Origin: Neisseriaceae bacterium
GTDB lineage: Bacteria > Pseudomonadota > Gammaproteobacteria > Burkholderiales > Neisseriaceae
Assembly (NCBI GenBank): GCA_017989485.1
Contig: JAGNPU010000018.1
Span: forward strand, 1 to 12,852
Direction of reading: 5' to 3'
Length of the DNA: 12,852 nt
Positions within the stretch are counted from its first letter, which is position 1. Each line of letters starts with the position of its first letter. The position numbers and the translations under genes were made by a program. Of this stretch, positions 1-6,122 are shown piece by piece. The notes beneath the pieces were generated by a model that saw only the letters and a list, made by a program, of their open reading frames with translations, was not told where the DNA came from and ran no database searches.

Positions 1-642
1 GACTACAACCGCGGTGGCGATGGCAAGGTCGACAGCTATGCGCTGGGCCTGTACGGCACTTATTTGCTGGACAACGGCTACTATGTGGACGGCGTGTTAA
101 AAGCCAACCATTTTAGCCTAGAAAACAATGTCAAAACCCAGCAGGGCAATACCTTTAAGGGCAAGGACAGCGTGTATGGCTTTGGCGCCTCGATTGAGGC
201 CGGACGCCACATGGTGAAAGACCAATACTTTATTGAACCTTATGCCCAGCTGTCGGCTTTTAAAGGCCAAAGCTCAGACTACAGCTTGACCAACCCGCAG
301 GGCAGCAGCCTACAGGCGTATGCCGAGGGGGCGAAATCGTTGCAAGCCGAGTTGGGGGCCACGCTGGGCGCTAGTTTTGAGACGCAAAGCAAGATTGCCT
401 ATAAGCCTTATGTTCGCTTGGCCGTCAGCCATGAGTTTGCCGACCAAAACGACGTGATCATTAACCGCACCGAAGAGTTTCGCAACGACAACTCGGGTAC
501 GGTGGTGAAATATGGCGTGGGCGTGAATGCCGACTTTAAAAATCAGTGGTCTGCCTTTGCCGAACTCAGCTACGCCAAAGGGTATGATGGCCATGTGGAA
601 ATGCCGTACAGCGGTCAGGTGGGCGTGCGCTACCGGTTTTAA
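1..642 (+). CDS. Autotransporter C-terminal beta-barrel, 5'-truncated by the window edge
   Basis: The frame is open from the first base, so this is the last 213 codons of a longer gene. The translation has the look of a type V secretion translocator: alternating polar and hydrophobic residues in short amphipathic strands, aromatic girdle residues, glycine-rich turns and a C-terminal strand ending VGVRYRF. A terminal aromatic residue, usually Phe, is the known recognition signal for BAM-mediated outer-membrane insertion. The barrel would sit in the outer membrane and export an N-terminal passenger that lies outside the window, so substrate and role (adhesin, protease, other) cannot be read. 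The ATG/TTG codons near base 64 are internal and not the start. A strong terminator follows directly. Other outer-membrane barrels are possible but the pertactin-like C-terminus makes an autotransporter most likely. Confidence 0.85.
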   Translation, partial: DYNRGGDGKVDSYALGLYGTYLLDNGYYVDGVLKANHFSLENNVKTQQGNTFKGKDSVYGFGASIEAGRHMVKDQYFIEPYAQLSAFKGQSSDYSLTNPQGSSLQAYAEGAKSLQAELGATLGASFETQSKIAYKPYVRLAVSHEFADQNDVIINRTEEFRNDNSGTVVKYGVGVNADFKNQWSAFAELSYAKGYDGHVEMPYSGQVGVRYRF

Positions 643-660
643 CCAATAGGCATTACCTGA

Positions 661-687
661 ACGGCCTGCACATGCAGGCCGTTTTTT
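661..687 (+). terminator. Intrinsic terminator of the autotransporter gene
   Basis: ACGGCCTGC (661-669) pairs with GCAGGCCGT (674-682) across a four-base loop, followed by a run of six T (682-687). It begins 18 bases after the stop codon. The classic GC stem plus T-tract makes this a confident rho-independent terminator. Confidence 0.9.
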
Positions 688-701
688 ATGCTTGGGTGGT
701 G

Positions 702-731
702 GTGACAGATGATTTGTCTATGGGTTAGGAT
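702..731 (+). promoter_or_regulatory. Weak candidate promoter of the racemase gene
   Basis: GTGACA (702-707) and TAGGAT (726-731) are 18 bases apart and fit sigma70 -35/-10 elements loosely. They lie between the upstream terminator and the racemase start, where a promoter is needed. The match is modest, so this is only a candidate. Confidence 0.25.
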
Positions 732-758
732 GGTCTTTTGACGATGAAAAGAGTGGTA

Positions 759-1454
759 ATGAAAACCATAGGGATGATTGGCGGCATGAGCTGGGCGTCT
801 AGCTTAACGTATTATCAACAGGCCAATGCCTTGGTGCAGGCGCAGCTGGGTGGCTTGCACAGTGCCGAGGTGATTCTGTACAGCGTCGACTTCGCCCAAA
901 TTGCGGCCTTGCAGCAGCAGGGGGAGTGGGCTCAGGCCGGGGCGATTTTGGCCAAGGCGGCTCAGGCCTTAGAAGCGGCGGGGGCCGAGCTCATGGTGTT
1001 GTGCACCAACACCATGCATAAAGTGGCCGATCAGATTGTCGCCGCGACGGGCGTGCCGTTTATCCACATCGCCGACGCCACCGGCGCCGCCATCCAGGCT
1101 GCGGGTTTGGATACCGTGGCCTTATTGGGCACCGACTTCACCATGACCCAGGATTTTTATCGCCAGCGCCTCATCGAGGGCTTTGGTTTGACCGTCTTGA
1201 CCCCAGATGCCGCAGGCCGCGCCGGCATCCATCGGATTATCTATGATGAACTGTGCCAGGGCCACCTGGCGCCGGCGTCTAAGGCCTTTTATCTGGCCCA
1301 AATTGAGGCGTTACGACAACAGGGGGCACAGGGCGTGATCTTGGGCTGTACTGAAATTGGTTTGTTGATCCAACAGGCAGACGTGACCCTACCGGTGTTT
1401 GACACCACTGAGCTGCATATTGCGGCGGCGGTGAGCGCGGCTTTGACGGCTTAA
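759..1454 (+). CDS. ygeA: Aspartate/glutamate racemase family protein, YgeA-like
   Basis: This is a cofactor-independent amino-acid racemase of the Asp/Glu racemase superfamily. It is cytoplasmic and interconverts L- and D-amino acids by two-cysteine acid/base chemistry. Both catalytic cysteines are visible in the expected contexts: Cys82 in LCTNTMHK and Cys197 in GCTEI, matching the spacing of the E. coli broad-specificity racemase YgeA. The N-terminus MKTIGMIGGMSW is the usual family start, so the ATG at 759 is preferred (231 residues, YgeA about 230). TTG at 738 and ATG at 744 are in frame upstream but would add an atypical extension. The Shine-Dalgarno sequence is weak (AAGAG near 749-753). 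It appears monocistronic, between a terminator and the rhlE leader. Exact substrate cannot be read; Asp, Glu or a broad range (Lys, Arg, homoserine) are possible. Confidence 0.85.
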   Translation: MKTIGMIGGMSWASSLTYYQQANALVQAQLGGLHSAEVILYSVDFAQIAALQQQGEWAQAGAILAKAAQALEAAGAELMVLCTNTMHKVADQIVAATGVPFIHIADATGAAIQAAGLDTVALLGTDFTMTQDFYRQRLIEGFGLTVLTPDAAGRAGIHRIIYDELCQGHLAPASKAFYLAQIEALRQQGAQGVILGCTEIGLLIQQADVTLPVFDTTELHIAAAVSAALTA

Positions 1455-1474
1455 TACGAGTGATTTGGGGTGGG

Positions 1475-1492
1475 GCGCGGCGGTTGCCGCGC
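1475..1492 (+). other. GC-rich hairpin downstream of the racemase gene
   Basis: GCGCGGC (1475-1481) pairs perfectly with GCCGCGC (1486-1492) around a GGTT loop, about 20 bases after the racemase stop. There is no T-tract on either strand, so it is not a canonical intrinsic terminator. It could stabilise the 3' end of the mRNA or assist rho-dependent termination. Confidence 0.5.
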
Positions 1493-1531
1493 GGTCAGGC
1501 AAAATAAAACCACAGCGTGACGACGATAATC

Positions 1532-1540
1532 TGCTACACT
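1532..1540 (+). promoter_or_regulatory. Candidate extended -10 promoter of rhlE
   Basis: TGCTACACT is an extended -10 element (TGn followed by TACACT, four of six matches to TATAAT). No good -35 is seen 17 bases upstream, which extended -10 promoters tolerate. If used, transcription would start near 1547 and leave a leader of about 160 bases. A competing -35-like TTGACA at 1614-1619 lacks a good -10. Confidence 0.4.
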
Positions 1541-1561
1541 GGTACAGGTTTAATATCAGTC

Positions 1562-1621
1562 GACGGATGCCGTCTATTCGGCCTCATGTCTATAGGCTTG
1601 ATATCTATGTGGTTTGACATG
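1562..1621 (+). other. Structured part of the long rhlE leader
   Basis: Two possible stem-loops are visible. GACGG (1562-1566) pairs with CCGTC (1570-1574). CATGTC (1585-1590) pairs with GACATG (1616-1621), enclosing TATAG (1591-1595) paired with CTATG (1605-1609). No tRNA, known riboswitch or convincing reading frame is seen in the 253-base gap between the racemase gene and rhlE. Long folded leaders are known for some cold-induced RNA helicase mRNAs; a similar role here is inference. Confidence 0.35.
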
Positions 1622-1707
1622 TATTTTTCAACAACAGATTCAACTCGCTCCGCGTCATCTCAGACCTGCGTGGTAATCAATACAGCGGGTTCGGAGTATT
1701 CAACTTT

Positions 1708-3066
1708 ATGTCTTTTAGTACCCTCGGCTTACACGCCGATATTTTACGCGCCATTGCCGAACAAGGTTATGACGCCCCTACCCCTATTCAAGAACAAGCC
1801 ATTCCTTTGGTCTTGGCGGGCCGCGACCTATTGGCCAGCGCCCAAACCGGTACCGGGAAAACCGCAGGGTTTACCCTGCCGACCTTACAGCACTTAATGG
1901 ATAAGCCTTTAAACGGCACCGGCCGTCGGCCGATCCGTGCGCTGATTTTGACCCCGACGCGTGAGCTGGCGGCGCAAATTGGCGAAAACGTGAAGGAATA
2001 CAGCCGTTACTTGCCCATCCGCTCTTTGGTGGTGTTCGGTGGCGTCAGCATCAATCCGCAAATGATGAAGCTGCGTGGCGGCGTTGATGTGCTGGTGGCC
2101 ACGCCTGGCCGCTTGTTGGACTTAGAACAGCAAAATGCCTTAGACCTGTCTAAAGTGGAGATTTTGGTCTTAGACGAAGCCGACCGCATGTTGGACATGG
2201 GCTTTATTCACGACATTCGCCGCGTGCTGGCAAAATTGCCGAAGCAGCGTCAAAACCTATTGTTCTCGGCAACCTTCTCCAGTGAAATCAAAACGCTGTC
2301 AGACACCTTGTTGACCAATCCTGCTTTGGTGGAAGTGGCCAGACGCAATTCGGCCTCTGAGCTGATCGATCAAAAAGTGCACATGGTGGACAAAAAACGC
2401 AAGCGTGAGCTGCTGTCGTTGATGATTGGTCGTGGCAACTGGCGTCAGGTATTGGTGTTTACCCGTACCAAACACGGTGCCAACCGTTTGGCAGAACAGC
2501 TGAATGAAGACGGCATCAGCGCCGCCGCCATTCACGGCAATAAAAGCCAAGGGGCGCGTACCCGTGCACTGGCCGACTTTAAAGCGGGCCAGATTCAAGT
2601 TTTGGTGGCCACCGACATTGCCGCACGTGGGATTGACATTGAAGCCTTGCCGCACGTGGTGAACTATGAGTTGCCGCACGTGGCCGAAGATTACGTTCAC
2701 CGTATTGGCCGTAGTGGCCGTGCGGAAACCCCGGGCGAAGCCCTGTCGTTGGTGTGTGTGGACGAGCACAAGCTGTTGCGCGACATCGAGCAACTGCTTA
2801 AGGTTGAGATCCCACGCATTGCCTTAGAGGGCTTTGACCCAGACCCAAGCATCCCGGCCGAGCCCATTGTGAATGGCCGAGGCGGCAGCGGTGGTGGACG
2901 TGGCCAAGGCGCAGGCCGTGGTCAAGGCCAAGGCCGTCGTCAGCAGGGCAATGGCCCCGCCGGCAACGGTCAATCTCGGAATAAAGATGCTCAGGGGGCA
3001 CCGCGCTCACGCAGCAAGCCCAGAACCAATAAAGCGGCACCGAGCGGACGTTCGCGCGGTAATTAA
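1708..3066 (+). CDS. rhlE: ATP-dependent RNA helicase RhlE (DEAD-box)
   Basis: This is a cytoplasmic DEAD-box helicase that unwinds short RNA duplexes in ribosome assembly and RNA turnover. All core motifs are present in order: Q motif (YDAPTPIQ, residues 21-28), Walker A AQTGTGKT (45-52), Ia PTRELAAQ (83-90), TPGRL (132-136), DEAD (156-159), SAT (187-189), the ARGID block (307-310 region) and motif [10 protein letters not shown] (331-338). The N-terminus MSFSTLGL is typical of RhlE. Residues 390-452 form a Gly/Arg/Gln-rich, positively charged and probably disordered tail, as in RhlE proteins, that would bind RNA or partners. The start is supported by GGAG at 1692-1695, although the 12-base spacing is long. 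It is transcribed alone, with a long leader and a very strong terminator. RhlE is favoured over DeaD or SrmB by the N-terminus and the short C-terminal region. Confidence 0.93.
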   Translation: MSFSTLGLHADILRAIAEQGYDAPTPIQEQAIPLVLAGRDLLASAQTGTGKTAGFTLPTLQHLMDKPLNGTGRRPIRALILTPTRELAAQIGENVKEYSRYLPIRSLVVFGGVSINPQMMKLRGGVDVLVATPGRLLDLEQQNALDLSKVEILVLDEADRMLDMGFIHDIRRVLAKLPKQRQNLLFSATFSSEIKTLSDTLLTNPALVEVARRNSASELIDQKVHMVDKKRKRELLSLMIGRGNWRQVLVFTRTKHGANRLAEQLNEDGISAAAIHGNKSQGARTRALADFKAGQIQVLVATDIAARGIDIEALPHVVNYELPHVAEDYVHRIGRSGRAETPGEALSLVCVDEHKLLRDIEQLLKVEIPRIALEGFDPDPSIPAEPIVNGRGGSGGGRGQGAGRGQGQGRRQQGNGPAGNGQSRNKDAQGAPRSRSKPRTNKAAPSGRSRGN

Positions 3067-3089
3067 GCTTTAGGCCCACTGTGGCCATG

Positions 3090-3133
3090 GCCGGCTTCTC
3101 AATCGTAATGGATTGAGAAGCCGGCTTTTTTTT
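3090..3133 (+). terminator. Strong intrinsic terminator of rhlE
   Basis: GCCGGCTTCTCAATC (3090-3104) pairs perfectly over 15 bases with 3111-3125 around a six-base loop, followed by eight T (3126-3133). It starts 23 bases after the rhlE stop. No downstream gene should depend on rhlE transcription. Confidence 0.95.
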
Positions 3134-3258
3134 GGTCGGCACAATGTGGCCTCAGTGGCTGCGTCAGACGGTGTCTTATTTAAACAATAAGAATCAATTT
3201 GGCGGTTAGTTTTAAGCCCTGCCAAATACGTGAAGACCCGCTGTTTTGATGCGTTTAA

Positions 3259-3290
3259 GGGGGCTAGGCTTGCTTAAGCCCCTCTTTATT
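3259..3290 (+). terminator. Orphan terminator-like hairpin upstream of the gntR promoter
   Basis: GGGGGCT (3259-3265) pairs with AGCCCCT (3277-3283; six Watson-Crick pairs plus one G-U) with an 11-base loop, followed by CTTTATT. The T-tract is interrupted, so efficiency would be low. It lies after the rhlE terminator and before the gntR promoter, so no recognised gene needs it. A smaller stem, CTTATT/AATAAG (3175-3191), lies upstream. The rest of the 254-base gap holds no gene I can support. Confidence 0.3.
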
Positions 3291-3301
3291 AGGCAGAGTT
3301 T

Positions 3302-3324
3302 GTGATATATCACTGATATATCAC
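3302..3324. promoter_or_regulatory. Tandem palindromic operator, probably for the adjacent GntR regulator
   Basis: GTGATATATCAC (3302-3313) is a perfect 12-base palindrome, followed without a gap by TGATATATCA (3314-3323), a perfect 10-base palindrome. The two TGATATATCAC copies form a direct repeat with an 11-base period, about one helical turn, so two dimers could bind the same DNA face. The array ends right at the predicted -35 element. GntR/FCD regulators bind short palindromes and commonly autoregulate, so the gene starting 64 bases downstream is the likely cognate factor. Confidence 0.7.
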
Positions 3325-3354
3325 TTGCGTTTCACTGAGTACTTATATTATGAT
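3325..3354 (+). promoter_or_regulatory. Candidate promoter of the gntR-DUF2848-amidase-MFS operon
   Basis: TTGCGT (3325-3330) as -35 and TATGAT (3349-3354, 18-base spacer) or TATTAT (3346-3351, 15-base spacer) as -10. The -35 abuts the tandem palindrome, so a bound regulator would block or reposition RNA polymerase. Confidence 0.5.
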
Positions 3355-3387
3355 TGGCGCCATAAAACCAATTCAAAGGGCAAGACG

Positions 3388-4035
3388 ATGTCTGCGAAAA
3401 AAGAGGGTGGGTATTTGCGCGAGCAAGCCTATAACGAAATCAAAAAACGCATTCTGGCGTGCGAGTTTGCGCCCGGTGAGTTTTTGAACGAGTCTCAAAT
3501 TGGCGAGGTGCTGCAGCTTGGGCGTTCGCCGATTCATCAGGCCCTACACCGACTAGAAGTCGAAGGGCTGTTGACCATTTTCCCGCGTAAGGGCGTGATG
3601 GTGTCGCAGCTGTCGCTGAACGAAGTCATCGACATGATTGAGGTACGCCTAATCAATGAAGAAATGTCGGTGACCTTGGCGGCAGAGCGGGCACAAAAGT
3701 CGGAAATCGAGGCCATGCGCGAGATTTTGCAAGGCACGCCGCTGGCGATCGAGCAGCGCGACCTACAAAGCCTAATGACCATAGACCTGAAGTTCCACAA
3801 CGCCATTTCGGCCGCGTCGCGCAACCGCGTGTTGGCTGAGCTATTGCGGGGCATCCATGAAAAGCAGGCGCGGTTTTGGTTTTTGTCATTGTCGTCTTCG
3901 GCGCACATGAAAAACGTGTACCGCGAACACCTGGCCATTGTGGACTTATTGGCCAGCCGAGACGTGGCCGGCGTACAGCACATGATGGCTGAACACATCA
4001 ATTCATTTAGAAAAAACATCATGACGGCGGTTTAG
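3388..4035 (+). CDS. GntR-family transcriptional regulator, FCD (FadR-like) subfamily
   Basis: This is a DNA-binding regulator of 215 residues. Residues 9-73 form the GntR winged helix-turn-helix, with the characteristic LGRSPIHQALHRLEVEGLL segment and wing FPRKGVMV. Residues 78-210 form an all-helical FCD ligand domain. The expected metal/ligand-binding set is visible: Asp133 and His137 (DLKFH), His181 (EHLAIV) and His203 (AEHI). FCD members usually sense small carboxylates, typically a substrate or intermediate of the pathway they control. The ATG at 3388 is chosen because AAAGGG (3375-3380) lies seven bases upstream; a TTG at 3325 is in frame but lies inside the promoter. It is the first gene of a same-strand cluster, 48 bases ahead of the DUF2848 gene, and probably a local repressor released by the substrate. 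Confidence 0.9.
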   Translation: MSAKKEGGYLREQAYNEIKKRILACEFAPGEFLNESQIGEVLQLGRSPIHQALHRLEVEGLLTIFPRKGVMVSQLSLNEVIDMIEVRLINEEMSVTLAAERAQKSEIEAMREILQGTPLAIEQRDLQSLMTIDLKFHNAISAASRNRVLAELLRGIHEKQARFWFLSLSSSAHMKNVYREHLAIVDLLASRDVAGVQHMMAEHINSFRKNIMTAV

Positions 4036-4083
4036 GCCTTAGCCACCCCGTTATGGAGACACTGTTTACACAAGGAAAAAGAC

Positions 4084-4764
4084 ATGAGCCAATTAGCCTT
4101 ACACGTGGTCGACCACGGCAGCATTAGTTTTCAACCCACCGCGTTGATTATTGGGGGGTGGGCAGGACGAGACCCCGAGGCCGTCAATGCCCACATCAAA
4201 GAATTGCAAGAAATGGGCGTGACGCCACCGAGCAAAGTCCCCTGTTTTTATCCTTTGGCGCCTAGCCTATTGACCAATGCCGACCGCATTGACGTGCCCA
4301 GAAAAGACTCTTCTGGCGAGGTGGAATGCGTGCTGTTTAACCATGATGGCGTGTTATACGTCGGCGTGGGTTCTGACCACACCGACCGTAAGGCCGAGGC
4401 CTATGACGTGACCGTGTCTAAGCAAATGTGTGCCAAGCCTTTTTCTGATTCTGTGTGGCGCTTCGCCGACGTGGCCGCCCATTGGGATCAGTTGCAAATG
4501 CGCTGTTACCGTACCTTAGAGGGCGTGCGCAGCCTGTATCAAGAAGGCAGCGTGACGTCGTTGTTACACCCGCTAGACCTGATCGAAAAATGGTCGGGCC
4601 AGCGCACCTTAGACCAAGGCCAGGTGATGTTTTGTGGCACCCAGTCCGTCATGGGACAGCTGGGCTATGGTGAAGCATTTGAAGTGGTGTTACACGACCC
4701 AGTATTGGGCCGTAGCCTCTGTCATGCCTATCAACTAGGCTATTTGGCGGTGGACGAATCATGA
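4084..4764 (+). CDS. DUF2848 domain-containing protein
   Basis: This 226-residue protein matches my memory of the DUF2848 family along its whole length; the family has no assigned biochemical function. Recognisable conserved blocks are GGWAGRD (24-30), SSGEVE (76-81), VGVGSDHTDR (93-102), VSKQMC (111-116) and FCGT (183-186), followed by LHDPVLGR (193-200). There is no signal peptide or membrane segment, so it should be cytoplasmic. The C-terminal order of blocks (a GT motif, then a small-domain strand pair and DPVLGR) loosely recalls the fumarylacetoacetate hydrolase fold; this is inference only. A good Shine-Dalgarno sequence (AAGGA, 4072-4076) lies seven bases upstream of the ATG. Its stop overlaps the amidase start in ATGA, indicating translational coupling and a shared task, perhaps acting on the amidase substrate or product. 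Confidence 0.8.
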   Translation: MSQLALHVVDHGSISFQPTALIIGGWAGRDPEAVNAHIKELQEMGVTPPSKVPCFYPLAPSLLTNADRIDVPRKDSSGEVECVLFNHDGVLYVGVGSDHTDRKAEAYDVTVSKQMCAKPFSDSVWRFADVAAHWDQLQMRCYRTLEGVRSLYQEGSVTSLLHPLDLIEKWSGQRTLDQGQVMFCGTQSVMGQLGYGEAFEVVLHDPVLGRSLCHAYQLGYLAVDES

Positions 4765-6086
4765 ATAAGGCCACTATTTACTCGGTTCAATCCTTACTGG
4801 CTACCGGTAAGGTGAACAGCGTTGAGCTGGCGCAAGAAAGCTTAAATAAAATCAAACTACACCATCAAGAGGGCGGCAAAGCCTGGGTGAGCGTCGATGA
4901 AGCAGCGGTTTTGGCTCAGGCCAAAGCGGCTGATGCACAGCGCCACGCAGGCTACGTGGCATCGCCTTTGGCGGGGATTCCTGTGTCGGTTAAGGATTCC
5001 TTTGATGTCAAAGGTGAGGTTTCGGCCGCCGGTTCTAAGCTTTTTGCCCAGCACGACGCTGCCACAATAGACGCTCCTGCCATCAGCGCGGTTCGCGCGG
5101 CGGGGGCCGTCTTGGTTGGCCGTACCAATATGAGCGAATTTGCCTTTTCAGGCTTGGGGTATAACCCACATCACGGTACGCCCTGTCATCCAGAGCGGCC
5201 AGGTCACATTGCCGGCGGCTCGACGTCCGGCGGTGCCGTCAGCGTGGCTGGGGGCATGGTGTTGGCGGGCTTAGGCTCGGACACCGGCGGCTCTTTGCGC
5301 ATTCCCGCGGCGTTTTGTGACGTGGTGGGGTTTAAACCCACCGCGAGCCGCGTCAGCCGTGACGGCGTGGTGCCGCTGTCGCACAGCTTTGACTCTATTG
5401 GGGCCATCACCCAATCGGTGCGTGACTGCGCCCTCATGGACTCGGTGTTGTCGGGCCAGCCGCGCGCATTAACCGCCGCGCCGTTGACTGGGCTGCGCCT
5501 GTTTGTGACCGAAGACTACGTGTTGCAGCAGCTGGCACCCGAAGTGGCCAAAGCCTTTGCCGACAGCATCGACACCTTACAAAGACTGGGCGCGACCATT
5601 GTGTCGTTTGCGTTCCCAGAATTGAATCGAATTCCCGACATCAATGCGGCCGGTGGCTTGACCGCGGCCGAAGTCTGGTTTGAGCACCAAGACTTTTTTG
5701 ACGCGGTCCGGGCCGAATACGACCCATTGGTGGCCACGCGCATCGAACGTGGCCGTCACCTCAGTGCGGGGGATTATTTGCGGGTGCAACAGCAGCGTGC
5801 CGGCCTGATCAAGCTGGCGCATGAGCGCCTGGCCTACGCCGACGCTTGGCTGATGCCGACGGTGGCCATCGGCCCGCCTAAATTAACCGACCTGGCCGAT
5901 GAAGCGACGTTCTTTAGCCTCAATGGCTTGGCCCTGCGCAACACCACGGTGCTGAATTTCTTAGATGGTTGTGCCGTGTCTTTGCCGTTAGGGCAGGGTC
6001 TGGGCCTGAGTGTGAATGGTTTGAATGGACAAGACGATCACGTGTTAAGCGTGGCGTTGAGCATAGAGCAAGCTTTGACAACATAA
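4761..6086 (+). CDS. Amidase-signature family hydrolase
   Basis: This 441-residue cytoplasmic enzyme belongs to the amidase signature family, which hydrolyses amide bonds through a Ser-cisSer-Lys triad. The triad is present: Lys78 in PVSVKDS, Ser154 in AGGSTSGG and nucleophile Ser178 in SDTGGSLRIPA. The glycine-rich core runs from about 150 to 205, followed by the usual FKPT and DSIG segments. It is smaller than GatA (about 480) and lacks the C-terminal extension of allophanate hydrolase. There are no GatB or GatC genes nearby, so a catabolic amidase is favoured over tRNA amidotransferase. The ATG overlaps the upstream stop by four bases, with GGTGG at 4747-4751 as a possible ribosome-binding site. 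The substrate is unknown; the partner transporter suggests an anionic amide. ORF completeness and motif spacing show no sign of decay. Confidence 0.9.
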   Translation: MNKATIYSVQSLLATGKVNSVELAQESLNKIKLHHQEGGKAWVSVDEAAVLAQAKAADAQRHAGYVASPLAGIPVSVKDSFDVKGEVSAAGSKLFAQHDAATIDAPAISAVRAAGAVLVGRTNMSEFAFSGLGYNPHHGTPCHPERPGHIAGGSTSGGAVSVAGGMVLAGLGSDTGGSLRIPAAFCDVVGFKPTASRVSRDGVVPLSHSFDSIGAITQSVRDCALMDSVLSGQPRALTAAPLTGLRLFVTEDYVLQQLAPEVAKAFADSIDTLQRLGATIVSFAFPELNRIPDINAAGGLTAAEVWFEHQDFFDAVRAEYDPLVATRIERGRHLSAGDYLRVQQQRAGLIKLAHERLAYADAWLMPTVAIGPPKLTDLADEATFFSLNGLALRNTTVLNFLDGCAVSLPLGQGLGLSVNGLNGQDDHVLSVALSIEQALTT

Positions 6087-6122
6087 AACAAAAAGCAATA
6101 ACGATGAACTGGAGAACACCGT

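Noticed and set aside
651..666. Resemblance to an Eikenella-type uptake sequence (ACCTGAA) and Kingella-like half in the first terminator
   Set aside because: Matches need a two-base insertion or several mismatches, and the GC stem is explained by the terminator.
1614..1642. TTGACA as the -35 of the rhlE promoter
   Set aside because: The hexamer is perfect but no acceptable -10 lies 16-18 bases downstream; the extended -10 at 1532-1540 is preferred.
1517..1897. A 126-codon plus-strand open frame overlapping the rhlE leader and start
   Set aside because: It runs through the leader and overlaps the clear RhlE N-terminus in another frame; the translation shows no family resemblance.
2299..2793. 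A 164-codon minus-strand open frame inside rhlE
   Set aside because: It is antisense to intact helicase motifs and has no recognisable domain or ribosome-binding site; a codon-bias shadow.
3163..3172. GTCAGACGGT, whose complement holds CCGTCTGA of the Neisseria DNA-uptake sequence
   Set aside because: Only 8 of 10 positions match and no second copy was noticed; a single 8-base match is expected by chance at about this frequency.
3325..3387. In-frame TTG start extending the GntR regulator by 21 residues
   Set aside because: The extension would cover the promoter -10 region and lacks a ribosome-binding site, whereas ATG 3388 has AAAGGG at good spacing.
4761..6086. GatA subunit of Glu-tRNA(Gln) amidotransferase
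   Set aside because: The amidase core fits, but the protein is shorter, gatB and gatC are absent, and it sits in a transporter/regulator operon.
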